A DNA stretch of 64,000 bases from Hydrangea macrophylla (taxonomy: Eukaryota; Streptophyta; Magnoliopsida; Cornales; Hydrangeaceae): the NCBI GenBank assembly GCA_033977485.1, contig CM066987.1, forward strand, positions 49,417,033-49,481,032. Reading direction: 5' to 3'. Below, piece by piece: positions 1 to 12,300 of this stretch (positions are counted from its first letter, which is position 1; the number at the start of each line of letters is the position of its first letter). A program made the position numbers and the translations under genes. The notes under the pieces are model-generated. The model saw only the letters and a program-made list of their open reading frames with translations. It did no database searches and was not told the origin of the DNA.

Positions 1-93
1 TAGTTAGCACGTCTCTCACTGGTCTTACTCCGTTGCTTCGACCCACTGAGAGTGCTTTTAGCAGTGAAAATTGCTGCAGCTGCTAATAATTAT
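1..93 (-). other. possible internal exon, cut by the window edge
   Basis: On the minus strand an AG acceptor near 93-94 is followed by an open stretch to the left edge. It reads AAAAIFTAKSTLSGSKQ and continues in a basic, Ser-rich run. I do not recognise the protein. The only support is an open frame plus a plausible acceptor; a matching donor could lie at about 953 (see the next entry). It could be a chance open frame. Confidence 0.25.
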
Positions 94-900
94 AACCCTC
101 AAGCCATCTCAGAATCTTGAAACCATAAGTAGGAAAATATAGCCAGAATTTACTGAACCAAAAAATTAAAACCAACCCATCATTGATCTTCATCCCCTAA
201 CAGAGGCCAAAACTAAAAACTAAGGAAAAAAAACAACTTTTAGAGAGAAAAATCATAAACCCAGTACCTAAAATTAAAAAAAAATAAAAATAAAAATAAA
301 AAAAAACTGAAGCATAACCATTAATCTACACATCCAAAATTGATTATCATCAGACAACAATATCATTTGTTTACTCATATAATTTTGTAAGCATCCCAGT
401 ATATTGGAACTAGGATTATATATTACTCTATCTTCAACATGTTGGTTTGGAATCAAATGTAAGGGCATGAGATTCTGACCTCATGAAATTTCATGGTAAA
501 AATTGGTGCAAAATATAATTTAATGAGATTTCTAACCTCTTTCACGTTTCATTGAACCATTTGTCAATTATATTGGGACTTAGGTATATGATTCCTATGT
601 TTCATCTTCATGTTTTAAAAAAAAAAAAAAAAAATCCACCAAATCAACAACTAGTTTTGCTTTGTTAAAACTTGGCATGGGAAGATTTGATTCGTAAGGG
701 GACCATATTTAGAAAAATGTTGAGAGAGAAACCAAAACCCATGTTGCTTTCCTACAGGTGGGAGGTGGTGCTTTCTCTTTCACTAATCAAATGATCAAGA
801 AGCAATGATGTGCCAGTGTTGATAAATTACTCAACAATATACAGAGTTCATTAATGACACACACACAAATGTTCATATACACATAATACATGGAGCGTGA
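94..900. other. AT-rich non-coding stretch
   Basis: AT-rich DNA with homopolymer A runs (about 615-634). If the flanking exon candidates are real, this is their intron. I see no other feature. Confidence 0.5.
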
Positions 901-939
901 GACAGAGAGAGAGAGAGAGAGAGAGCCATACCTGGAGAG

Positions 940-1030
940 AGATAGTTGAGCTCGTCGCCAGTGGGGAGCTCCTCGCCGGTGACGAGAGTGAGAGAGAGAG
1001 TATCGGGGGTTGTGGTGGGTAACCAATGTT
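940..1030 (-). other. possible 5' exon or leader with GA/CT repeat
   Basis: On the minus strand a GC-rich stretch ends with CTCTCTCCAG|GTATGG, a good donor, and is followed by a CT microsatellite (plus-strand GA run about 905-927). This looks like the first exon or 5' leader of a minus-strand transcript that could join the open stretch at 1-93. No in-frame ATG is present, so it may be untranslated. No product is assigned. Confidence 0.25.
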
Positions 1031-1626
1031 AGGGTTTCAATTTGGGGGGAAATGAAATCTGAATGAATTTGGGGGAAATGAGAGGTTTGTGTGTTTAGTT
1101 TTTATCAGTGGGTTCCACAAAACTTTGGTTATTTGCTTAGATACCCTCAGTTGTACAATTCAGAGTACAATATGAAGTGCATGTAGCATTTCTGATAATT
1201 TATTCTTAATTTGCAGTCACTGCTTTTGCTAAAATATTAAAATAGAAAGAGTAATGTGCATTCACATGTAGCAGTATATGTCACGGTCACTATCACAATA
1301 TATGATACAACTGTGGAAACAATGGAAAAATCCAAAGAAATTCAAATTTGTTGATCATTTCTCACACAAAGATATATCTTGGTGACCCAATATCTTCGAT
1401 GAATTAAAACTTGAAAGTGACCAATGATATATCACACCCTTTTAACTCTTTAACTCCTCCCCTTTTTTAGCGGTTGGAAATGTTTTATTTCAATTTTGTT
1501 GCTATTGTTAGCTAAGTTTTAATGAATGAAGTGAATTTTGTGGGATTTAGACCTTTTTAGGCCGACTTTTGTAATCTCCTTTAAAATTTCTTGGCCTATC
1601 TACAACATGATTAGTTTCTCTCTATG

Positions 1627-1763
1627 TAGAATACATTTTTGCTCACCCAGACCTCCACTGAGTGACATGTGTCTCATTTTATTTTCTTTTTGCCCTTATT
1701 TAATCAATATAATTATTAGAATGTCACTCAATAAATAGAGTGAGCAAAAATGCTCCTCTTTAT
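1627..1763. mobile_element. small MITE-like element, copy 1
   Basis: The left end reads TACATTTTTGCTCAC and the right end is GTGAGCAAAAATGCTCCTCT, so the two ends are inverted copies around CATTTTTGCTCAC. The unit is about 136 bp with no coding. The same head recurs at 1980. I could not define a target duplication, so the class is uncertain. Confidence 0.5.
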
Positions 1764-1979
1764 GTATTACCTTTATAATAACGTAAAATCTGTTTTTTAA
1801 GTTAGGCTATTAAAAGCCGTAAATAAATGATCATATCATATTGTACATGAGCCTCAAATAACTTTATTTCGCACACCACGAATGACCAAAAGAAAAAAAA
1901 AAAAAAAAAAGTACACAAGAACAACCCTCTATTATTAATTGAATAACTTAAGATCTTGATTTTAAAATTAATTTTAATT

Positions 1980-2150
1980 TAGAATACATTTTTGCTCACG
2001 CTTCTCTACCATTGGCTAATGCAGTGGGACCCATGACTAAATGAGAATTAATTAATGGTGTAAAATATTGGATCCCACTGTATTAATCAATGAAAAAAAA
2101 GGGTGCACAAAAAGTGAGTAATTTTGGGGTGAGCAAACTGCACTCTTTAA
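1980..2150. mobile_element. small MITE-like element, copy 2
   Basis: It starts with the same head as the unit at 1627 (AGAATACATTTTTGCTCAC) and ends with GGTGAGCAAACTGCACTCT, an imperfect inverse of the head. It is about 170 bp and non-coding. Two related units within 400 bp suggest a short-element family inserted into AT-rich DNA. Confidence 0.5.
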
Positions 2151-2880
2151 TTTACGCCAATTATTAATGGACTTAGATAAGTTTGTACCTTAACAATTGT
2201 TGATGTTGTTTTCAATTGAAATCCGTTGTCCTAACCTGAAATCAAGAAAACATGTAAAATTTGAAGTGATACAATTTATATGGGATATTACACTTTGCTA
2301 ACCTATAGCTTGGGTCAAAATATTTGGGACTCAAATTTGTTAACTATAGCATTATTTTAATTTAGCACAATAATAACCACTTCTGCAACCATGAAAACAT
2401 CTTATTTAATACGTCCTAGTAATTGTGGTTCAAAAATGTTATAATTTAGTCCTAATATGGAGTAACTTTAAAAATCACTTTAATTATAAAATCAAATTGT
2501 GTTAAGCCATTTTTTTACTCAAAAACAAAGGGCTTTCTGTTGAATTACAAAGTAGAGCGAGGTGCTTTACACCAAATTAAAAAAGTACCGAGTGACTTAT
2601 ATATATAAAAAAAATGATTTGTGACTAATGCACCTAATATCTTATTTTTATTTTTTAATTTTTTTCCAAGTTGGACATAGAGACAGTTGGATGTAAATTG
2701 AAATTAATGGCAAAAAAAAAAAAAAATAACTAGTCAATTGGCAAAATTAAGCCGTAAATAAATAAGCTAACTTGATATCTTTTTTTTTTTTTTTGCTCAG
2801 AACTAAATTGATATCAAAACATATACTACATAAATAAGCTACATGTAGTCTTAGATAATGTATATAGATATCAAATTTAG
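2151..2880. other. AT-rich intergenic DNA, upstream of the 3209 gene
   Basis: AT-rich with A and T homopolymers (about 2711-2725 and 2780-2794). No gene or element is recognised. Confidence 0.5.
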
Positions 2881-3028
2881 GACGTGTATTTAGGACGCTA
2901 TCATTTAAAACACATTCCAAATCAAATTCAAGATGTACTAGGAAAAGGCTTCGGTCTAATTGTTTTAACTCAAAGCCCCCAGCCTCTTAACTCAAAGCCC
3001 CCAAATCTCTGTTCGCTGCCGCCATACA

Positions 3029-3069
<41 letters not shown>
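3029..3069. repeat. (CT)n microsatellite in the 5' leader of the 3209 gene
   Basis: A run of about 20 CT units about 140 bp upstream of the ATG at 3209. CT tracts of this kind are common in plant 5' leaders. A second run, (GA)n at 3357-3398 preceded by (TA)n, lies inside the intron of the same gene. Confidence 0.85.
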
Positions 3070-3208
3070 GTCCCCACACTCTCTAGATTTCCTTCCTGTG
3101 TGTGAAAGCCTGTTTGGAAGATTACGTACACTTTTTGTCGAATACATATCTGGTAATATATAGTTGGAAGCTACCGATTGAAATTTTGATCTGGAAGAAA
3201 GAAAGAGG

Positions 3209-3335
3209 ATGGGAATCGCCCTTCGTAGCAATGTGAGTTTTTCTTCTATTCTCTGCATTTATATATATATATACAGTATGTTTTTTGTTGAGATTGATAT
3301 TCATCAACTGATTTTATATATGTATTTCAGTATTC

Positions 3336-3399
<64 letters not shown>

Positions 3400-3849
3400 G
3401 AAGTTGTAAATCATATTCTAAACATATATATGTGATCGGATGCTATGAATTGTCTTTAATTGGTTCAGATCTCATGGGATAAGCCAACAAAGATTCACAA
3501 CTTATCTGATGTTCGTTTGAGATGGGAACCATATATATGGTCCAAAAGAGATGGATCGAGAAAGCCTTTGAAGAAGCTCTACCTCGAGATTCCACCAGGG
3601 GGGTCAAAGAAATTATCTAAACGAAAATACTGCTTAAATATAGAAGATTATGTGTTTAATGATTTGCGTATCAATGTGTTTCCGGCATCACTCACACCAG
3701 AAGATCGTGCATGTTCGAGTATGGATGGAGATTACATTGAGTTGAATGATGAAATCAAGATTAACTATGTGCCGGGGGGACGAATTGAATTTGTCCCTCG
3801 GTTACCTTCAGTATATCATGTTTTCTCTGATTCTCAAAGGCAAAAGTAG
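3209..3849 (+). CDS. small two-exon gene of unknown function (134 aa)
   Basis: Exon 1 (3209-3232) encodes MGIALRSN and ends at AGCAAT|GTGAGT. The intron is 3233-3468 and ends in TTGGTTCAG. Exon 2 (3469-3849) continues in the same frame with ISWDKPTKIHNL and ends at TAG. Phase and both splice sites agree, giving 134 residues. There is no signal peptide or membrane segment. The protein is basic, with several Trp (WDKP, LRWEPYIW), a Lys-rich centre (GGSKKLSKRKYC), a PPGG turn and a C-terminal half rich in alternating hydrophobic residues (IELNDEIKINYVPGG), which suggests a small beta-rich domain. I do not recognise the family. The leader carries a CT microsatellite. The frame is intact between transposons, so it may be a live lineage-restricted gene; transcription is unproven. 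Confidence 0.6.
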
Positions 3850-4677
3850 TACTGTTTGATGACATGTATGGATATAATTAGGATAAGATTATATATGATG
3901 GTATATTTGGAGGACTGGTTGATATTTTAGAAATATTAGAGATGGTCCTTGAATAGGCATTTATTGTAGGTTGGTCCTAGTGGTTTTGCATCAATGAAAA
4001 TACATGAAGACTCTGAAATTGGTCATTTTGCCTAATATTTTTGTAATGTTTATGACGTGAATACCCTTGTAGTTAAAATCATTATCAATTTTTATATAAA
4101 AAATGTAAAATCTGTCATGTTTTGGATTTGTAACCGTCCCATTAAACAGGATTCCAATAATAGTTACTTGAATAAATTTGATTTACTCCTAAATTTTAGC
4201 CTAGTTGAGTAAACTACAATTATGTGTGAATTTAATATCATAACTTGAATATTAGCAATGTAAAGGGAGGGCGTTTCTTTTGGTATTCTCTTATATTCCT
4301 TCTCGTGGAAGTCTAGTTTATCATATGAAGACTCTGTTGATTTTCCAACCTGCAAAGTTCCTAGATTTGCATGCATTGGTGGTTATTTTTGCTGTTTTAT
4401 TTGAACAAGATCACGAGGTTAGAATATCATTAGTCATGATGCTCTTTTGATCGAATTGGTCATTATCTTTATTGATTTTTTTCCTAGATTCAAACATTGT
4501 CAATAGGTCTGAGAATTTTAAAGACTTACGATCACTACTTGCAATAGTTAAGTAGATTGTCTTAGAGGCATTTTCAAGTTCTGACACAGATCAATATGAG
4601 CAGTTTCAGGAGTGGTTCTATTTGTTTTGTGTATTCATAGATATTTTTGTTATGACAGTTCGTTTATAGTTAAGATA
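3850..4677. other. intergenic DNA between the 3209 gene and the MULE
   Basis: AT-rich; it probably holds the 3' UTR of the 3209 gene at its left end and perhaps the outer end of the MULE terminal repeat at its right end. I could not place the MULE terminus exactly. Confidence 0.4.
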
Positions 4678-4815
4678 GACAAATATATCACCTTTATGTG
4701 ATTTTCTTTAAGACTAAAAAGCCTGTTAAACAATGAAACTTTATCAAGAAAGGAAACCACATAAAGATGATATCTTTATCATGAAATGAAATCACATAAA
4801 GGTGATATATTTGTC
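4678..4815. repeat. inverted repeat, 27-bp arms, at the left side of the MULE
   Basis: The arm at 4678-4704 (start GACAAATATATCACC) is the reverse complement of 4789-4815 (end GGTGATATATTTGTC), with about 84 bp between. The spacer holds a third related motif, CACATAAAGATGATATC. It could be an outer piece of the MULE terminal repeat or a separate small insertion. Confidence 0.7.
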
Positions 4816-4854
4816 ATTGAAGTTTCCTTGTTAAAATTTCCGGCGTTATCAAGA

Positions 4855-5575
4855 TGAGTCAAGTATTTTAGCACCTTAAAATGTGAGTAATTTGATTAGC
4901 CTAAGTTATATTTACACTGTGCTCTATTTTCTTGATAATCTTTATTGGGTTAACAGGCTGATTAGCTTTATTATTCAAATTTAACACCTTATCATTTGAG
5001 TAATATATTTGTTAACATTTTTAGGGTTATCAGGATTTTTAGATTTATTTCCCAAATTTATCACCTTAAAAAGTTGGAAGTTTGATTAGCCAAAACTAGC
5101 TTCACAATGTGTTTTATTTGCTAGATAAATTTTCCGTGTTTAACAGGCTGATTAGCTTTATTGTACAAATTTAACACCTTATCATTTGAGTAATTTTTTT
5201 GGTAACATTTTAGGGGTCATCACGTTTTTTAGATTTATTTCCCAAATTTATCACCTTAAAATGTGAGTAATTTGTACAACCAAATTTATCTTCTATAATG
5301 TGTTTTATTTGCTTGATAAATTTTCCAGGTTTAACAAACTGATTAGCTTTATCATACAAATTTATCACCTTATCATTTGAGTAATATCTTTGTTAACATT
5401 TTAGGGGTTATCACGTTTTTTAGATTTATTTCCCAAATTTATCACCTTAAAATGTGAGTAATTTGTACAGCCAAATTTATCTTCTATAATGTGTTTTATT
5501 TGCTTGATAAATTTTCCTGGTTTAACAGCTCATTATTTTTTATTTTGTTAATTTGTCACCTTAAAAGGTGTGAAA
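4855..5575. repeat. about 190-bp tandem array, left subterminal repeat of the MULE
   Basis: Three full units start at 4954, 5144 and 5335 (periods 190, 191, 191), with partial units on both sides. Each contains CTGATTAGCTTTAT, ACCTTATCATTTGAGTAAT, TTTCCCAAATTTATCACC and GTGTTTTATTTG. The array lies directly upstream of the transposase start and recurs inverted near 14 kb, so it probably forms part of the long terminal repeats and may hold promoter or transposase-binding sites. Confidence 0.85.
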
Positions 5576-5767
5576 TTCTATTAAGAATTTATTTGGTTTT
5601 TGTGCCTGGGTTGTTTTTAATCGTGGTCCTTGTGTGAAATTTCTGACTTTATCGGCAATAATACGTGCAATTTTGTATGTGGTATGTGTAATAGTTTTTT
5701 ATTAGCTGAATTATATATATGTAAATTGTGGCTAATTTGTTTTGTTGCAGATTGTGTGTTTGAGAAT

Positions 5768-8304
5768 ATGGATCCGCAAATTACACTGTTGTTTTCGTAT
5801 GGTGGTGAAGTTTCATTTACAAGTATGATGGAGAATACAGTGTTTGATGATTTAGTATCATTTGTTTCTCAAAGATGGCCAAGTATCAATGAAGATTTAA
5901 TTACATTGACATATAGGATTCGTGGATACAATGATTGTTTGTTAGAGAGCGATGAGGATGTTAGGAAAATGGTTGTTATGTGTAACCATATGAACATAAT
6001 TCGGGTTGACGTAAATGTTACTGTGATGGAGTTTGATAATGACTTAACGGATTCTGACGAGGAATTACATGATTGTGGAAGTGGTAGTTTGCAGGTTGTT
6101 GACAATTTTTTTTGTGAGCCTAGCTTTTATTCACATCGTGAGCAAATTTTAATGGGATCAGGTTGGAGTAGTTGTATTCAAGATATTGGGCAGAAGTTTG
6201 AAGGTGGTGCAGTTGAGTTTCGTAAGGCCATATGTAAGTTCTCAATAGAGGTTGGTTTCCAATTCAAGTTTATGAAGAATGATAAACAAAGAGTGACTGG
6301 TGTTTGTAAATATCGAGATGAGAAGGGGTGTAAGTGGCGCATTCATGCATCTAGGGAGTATGTTAATGGTTTCTTCTACATACGCACATTTGAAAAGTTA
6401 CATACTTGTGGTGCTGTTGTTAGGATGTCCAAACACCCTCGTGTAACTTCAAAGTTGGTTGGTGATTTGATTGAAGACAAAATTAGGAGTGATCCATTGT
6501 TCCAGCCTATAAAAGTAATAGGGGAAATTAAGGACAAATATGGTCTTGACATCAACTACCATCATGCTTGGTTTGGTGTTGAGAATGCTAGGAGAGGTAT
6601 ATATGGTGATCATTCACATTCGTTTGACCAACTCAGATGGTATTTTGATCAAACACAGAGGGTCAATCCTGGTAGTCATATGGTGCTTGATGTGGATCAG
6701 AATACAAGAAGGTTTAGGCGGTGTTTTATTTCATTTGCTGCATGCCTAAATGGATTCAACTATATTAGGCCGTTGATTTTTTTTGGATGGGACGTTTTTG
6801 AAAGGTCTACACAAATGTGTTGTGTTGGGTGCTTGTGGTAAAACATTCAATCAAGGTTAGTAGTAGCATATGTTTTACTCAATATTGTTATCGTGTATCT
6901 TATTTTTGTTGATTATGTCATTACAGATTTTAAATGAAATAAAGCCTATGACGGTGTTGATAGTTTCATTTCCAGAATTTGGTAAGCTATTAATATACTT
7001 TACAATGAGTGTGTGATTTGTATGAGTAGACCTTTTTGTAAATTTTTATTGACATTATCTTGTTAGTTTTGTTTTTATTATTCAGAATGTATTTATTAAT
7101 TAATTTAATATGGCAATACTTGGTGATTAATTTTGCTTAAGGTGCGATAAATTGTAGTTTTGTTGTGAAAATTCTAGTTTTGTCGCATGTTTATGTTTTC
7201 GTTGGTGTTTGTTTAAAAGTGTTCTTTTTTGTGAATTTTCTTGCAGAAGTCTACAATATTGCATTTGCAGTTGTTGGATCTGAGGACAAGGAAAATTGGT
7301 TGTGGTTTTTAAAAGAATTGAGGTGCATATTGGATCCTTTTCGAAAGATTACATTTATTTCTGATAGGCATCCTGGAATTATTGATGGAATTAAAGAGGT
7401 TTTTCCTAACGATTCCCATGGATTTTGCTTGTTTCATTTGAAGTTCAACTTATTGGACAAGCTTCGAGGGCTTAAATCTGGTTTTCGTAATCATTTAGTT
7501 TACATGATGTCAGAGTGTGCCTATGCACCAGACTTTGATACATACCACCAGAAATTGCAGTTGTTCCTGAAGGAAGGTGGACAACGTGTGAGTGATTTTT
7601 TGAGTAATATACCCATTGAACACTGGTGTAATGCCTTTTTCAGGGGCCAGCGATATGGGGAGATGTCCTCTAGTTTGGCGGAGTCGTGGAATAAAATGAT
7701 CAATGAAGCACGCCATATGCCCATAACGAGCATGATCGATAGTATTCTTGTTAAGACTATGATGGAAATGGCTAAAATGAAGTTGTAGTGTCAAAAATGG
7801 GATGGTCTATTATGTCCTGAGATTCAAGGTCGTTTACAAGATGCATTGGATATTGACCGGACTTGGAGAGTTAGCTCAGCGAGTGAGTACTTGTATGAGG
7901 TTCACTGTGAGCCATCTATGCTTGTCAATATTGGAGAACATTTGTGTTCTTGTGGTAATTGGCAACATCATGGGTTTCCTTGTGAGCATGCTGTTACTGT
8001 TATTAACTGCAGGAGTGAGCAGACTGGGAAAACTTTATATGATTATACTGAGCCGTACTTTTATAAGAGAAACTACGAATTATCTATTTCTGAGCCAATC
8101 CACCCCATTGTTACCTTTGGCAAGCCGGTGATTGATCCTAATTATATTGGAATTATGCCACCTATAACGAAGAAGCAACCTGGAAGGCCGAAGAAGAAGA
8201 GGATCCCATCTAGGGGTGAGTTCGTACGTGCTGTTAGGTGTGGTAGATGTGGTAAGAAAGGACGTCACAATAGGAAGTCATGTAGGGAAGTGATTTGTAA
8301 TTGA
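5768..8304 (+). pseudogene. MULE transposase (frameshift plus nonsense codon)
   Basis: The ATG at 5768 opens MDPQITLLFSYGGEVSF, an N-terminal PB1-like region. A MuDR-type DNA-binding zinc region follows (GVCKYRDEKGCKWRIHA, then HTCG). The DDE transposase core has its first Asp in the LDGTFLKG block (about 6785), the second in ISDRHPGI (7363-7365) and the catalytic Glu in LAESWNK (7681-7683). A SWIM zinc finger (LCSCGNW...FPCEHA, about 7940-7990) and a C-terminal zinc knuckle (CGRCGKKGRHNRKSC) close the protein. Two lesions are visible. An 8-T run at 6777-6784 shifts the frame exactly before the first catalytic Asp; seven T would restore it. TAG at 7786-7788 interrupts an otherwise continuous frame. 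An intron is likely from 6856 to 7246 (CAAG|GTTAGT ... TTGCAG), perhaps with a small exon near 6926-6981. Confidence 0.85.
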
Positions 8305-8311
8305 TATTGGT

Positions 8312-8720
8312 TTTGATTGGTTTTTTGTGAGCAATTTAGACTTTGATGAAAATAACAATGTTGCTTTTATTTCATTATTAATAAATGCGTATTGGATTGA
8401 GTGTTTGATAAATATTGATAACTTTAGTATCTGGATGCATAATAGCTTCACATGAATAGTGTCAAATTTGGTTTTGATTGGATTTTGTGAGTAGTTTAGA
8501 GTTTGATGAAAATAACAATGTTACTATTATTACATTCTAAATACATGCGTATTGAATTGCGTTTTTGTATTGGATTTTGTGAGTAATTTAGAGGTTGATG
8601 AAGACAACAATGTTACTATTACCTCATTTTTAATACATTCGGATTGGATAGAGAGTTTGATAAACTGTGACAAATTTAGTATCTGAATACATAATAGCTT
8701 CATATGAATTGTTTATATTC
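8312..8720. repeat. degenerate tandem repeat between the convergent MULE genes
   Basis: Three diverged units begin near 8314, 8474 and 8566, sharing TTTGTGAGTAATTTAGA, GATGAAAATAACAATGTTAC and, in two of them, ATAATAGCTTCA. They follow the transposase stop and lie between the 3' ends of the two genes. No coding is seen from here to about 9386. Confidence 0.7.
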
Positions 8721-9385
8721 CAATATTTTGTAAATGATTTCTGTAGACAGTATTGTACGGGTATTAAAACCGTATGGAAAGGTGTTAAAAAATGAGTTTT
8801 TTTTTATCATTTAGTACGTTAGTTTAACATACTGGAATCTCAGATATCGAACATCACAGGGTGATAAAACAAAGTGAATTTTGCTTGATTTGTATAGAAA
8901 AGTTTGAATGACAAAAAAGATTCTGTTTTGGTGGGAATTCTGGTTTGGTGTTATATGTCGATAAAATTTCTCAAAGATTCTCACTCCGATGTTTTGAGAT
9001 CATCCATCTAGATCTGGGAAATTTGTTTCAACATATACATAGAAATACAGTAGTGTAGTTGCTGAATCAAATCGTTGAGCATGTTAGAAGAATTAACATA
9101 GTGGTCATTTTTGAGAGAGTAGACAAATGTGATTCCATTTTTACATATAAGGGTATGGACAAACATGTCGCCTAATAAAGTGTGAATTAATATTGCACAT
9201 AAGTGAGAATAACTTTCTTAAAATTGCAAAAAAAAAAGAGCATTTATTTGCATAGAAAGTAGATACATTCAGTCTGCCTCCATCATGATTCATATGTTTA
9301 TAAATAACACAAAATACGCCAATTATGTCTCGGAACATATATTATAGATATGAATTAACGGTAGCAACAGTGCTTAAAAACCCCT

Positions 9386-12300
9386 TCATCCAGCCATATT
9401 TGAATGCAGACTTTTGCCGCCCAGTTGGCCTTGTTTGATTGATATTAATTGAGTTTCCAAAGACTCCTTATAGTTTTCAGTTCCCCAAGATTGTTGAGAT
9501 GTGTTCAGTAACACGTGCACCAATCCAACCCTAGCCTCTATTGTGTTACACTTGACTTTATCTTCATTATGTTGGAAGTATTTCGCAATTAGATCGCAGA
9601 TTATAACACCATAGTCTAAAGATCCCGGGACTTGCTGATGTGAGCCAACGACATCAAACACTCTGGGAACTTCCTCATCAAGTGTCACCTTTGATACGTA
9701 GTTTTTCTGCAAAGCAGATTTATGTGTCATGTATTTACGGTAAGTATGTTAATCTGTGTATAGTCGGTGTGTGTTGTGTTTACCATATCTAGAAGGCCTT
9801 GTATGTATGGATCCTTGGTGGCAGTAGTCGTGGGCCTGAGGGAGTTGTAGTATTTCCATGTATGGAGTAGTATGTCAAACATAGCAAGTGTCCAATGTTC
9901 AGCTCCCATATTGTGCGCTCTACAGAGCAGTGGAAAGATCTTGTACATGTACTCACCGTTATCATTTCTAACATGTGGATCGACAATTGTTTCCAGTGCT
10001 TCAGTATCACCATTCTGTACCCATAACTGTGTGTGGTTTAATATTAGAAGAATGTTGGTTGAGATGTATGATGTATTAAATTTAGGTATTGTATATGTAA
10101 GATACCAAGCATAAACTATGGAAAACGTAACATCGTCCTGCATTGTTCATGGTGATTGAATCAAATTCGCCATGTGATTGGCGTGTCATCAATGTATCAG
10201 CAAAACAGTCAACCACCTATTCAAAGATATGTATGTGTCAAATTGTATGCAACTGAACTGTAGATATTGTTGAATATGAATTTTTTTTTTTTTTTGGTAT
10301 TAGGGACAATTAAAGATATCACTCACATTTGTTGATATCGCCTTCATTAGGATAATTGAACATATATCAGAAGCCGTTACAACATCCTTCCCATCTGTCT
10401 TCGTGAAGACTGTTGTCCTATTGTTTCAAATGTTGTATTATATCAGTGTGAGAAAATGTGATGTGGGTATTAGAAACATGTAGAGTTCAACTTACAGTGT
10501 TCCATATGCATTTAGCATCTTCGGGATTTGGCTTTTGCTGGCTTTTGGAAGTGTCTTGAATACTTCTGACTTCTTTTACACTGGTAGCAACACCTTAATG
10601 TCTTTCATCTTGTCGAAATGGACTTGATCAACATCAATTGGATCTTCCTCCACTCCCTTTGGAGAGACTTCCTTCTTCTTTTCCTTATTATGGTACGCAG
10701 GTAATTCCATATCTGTGCGCTGTCTTTTTTGCCTTCTCCAATCCTGGTATACGAATTCTGACTTGACTGTAACTTTTCTTTTCTTTTTCCTGATATTCCT
10801 AACTAATGTGGGTGTTAAACGGATAGTACTCGGTCCTTTTACCCTTTGTGGTGTCTTGTATGACTTTCGCGTTACATCACCCTGTGTGAAATATTTGACA
10901 ATAGAGAGTAATTACCAATTTTGAAATAGAATGGATTTAGTTCGAGTAATTATCAAAGATGAGGTTTAGTTATTTGCAAAGCGAGAAGCTCATTGATGTG
11001 TTGAAGCTTATAAAACCTTACCTTTTTCTTCAAACTTGAAATTGTCGCCAAGAGTTGTCTTATTGTGGACTTCTGCTTGTTCAACTCAGTTCTCAAACTT
11101 TCAATTTCTTTATCTTTTTGTTCCAGTCTTGTTTTCATTTCCTCAACACATCCTTTTTCTCACCTCTTCACCCTATTAAGTTGATCAGTGAGAAGTTTGA
11201 TACGCAATGAGACTGCTATGTTGCTATGATATTGTGGCCCACTGTCATTTGAAGCTCCATCCTGTACATATCCAAACAACTCATTATATTCTGCATTTTT
11301 CTGTTCTAGATTATCCTTGAGCTTCTTCACTTCCTTCTCCAAGCTCATGGTAACAATTGAATAGAAATCATTTTCCCGAACGAGGCTTTTTATCACGCTT
11401 TGTGGGTCCGAGTTATCAATTTCCTTTGATTCAAAGAAAGATCGACATGTTCCATCACTGAGAGGGGAGGCAGCGATCTGTACGGGGTTGCCAACATCTG
11501 TATGCAATGGTGTTTTGATCTCATCTTCTTCAAATGTTAGATGTTTTGCAACCCGTTCTGTAATGGGTGTTTGTGCCTCCCGTACGCTTTTAATGGTTGT
11601 TTCTGGACTACAGAATTAGTACGGCTTCCACATTTCTAGCAGCATGCTCTGTGTAGATTGTTGCATTCGATCCTGTTTTAATGATATGTCATGAAGAATT
11701 CCTTCATTTGTTACTACACCGTGATGTACCATGCCCGAATTATTAAGTCTAGACTGTTTCACGGAACAGTCAGCCGTAGCTTTGTAGCACACCCCTTGTA
11801 CATGGTTAGACTTCATAACAGGCATGAATTCACCCAGGTGTTGGTTGCGGGTAGTAGACATGGTCTCTCCACTGTATGGTTCTATGATGCCTATGACATT
11901 CACATTTGTTGATCTGTCTTCAAGGAGTTAGTCATTCATGCTGGTTGATTTCCTCACACCATCTACGTATGCATTGAAAGATAGAACTGTGAATGTTGAA
12001 TCCTCGATCCTTATTCTATAAGGTTCGTAGATGAATGTTTCAAACAATGTTTCCACAATCTCCATTGCATTAACCTGATAACAAACAAAGCGAGTAATTC
12101 AAATTGGTTATGTTTTTTACCATTGAATATAGAAATTGTAAATATAACCAAGTTTTAATGCCCATTGTATTTTTACTAACAATTAATTTATCATTGTCTA
12201 TTTTTCAGTGACTAGAAATTTATGTTTCTACCTTATTCCTTCCATTAGCATTCTAAATCTTATTCATTCCAATTCTAACATAATGTAATTCTTCATCGCA

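Noticed and set aside
787..1026. 79-codon minus-strand frame
   Set aside because: It has no ATG (starts from TTG) and is mostly a CT repeat; only the donor-like site was kept as a possible leader exon.
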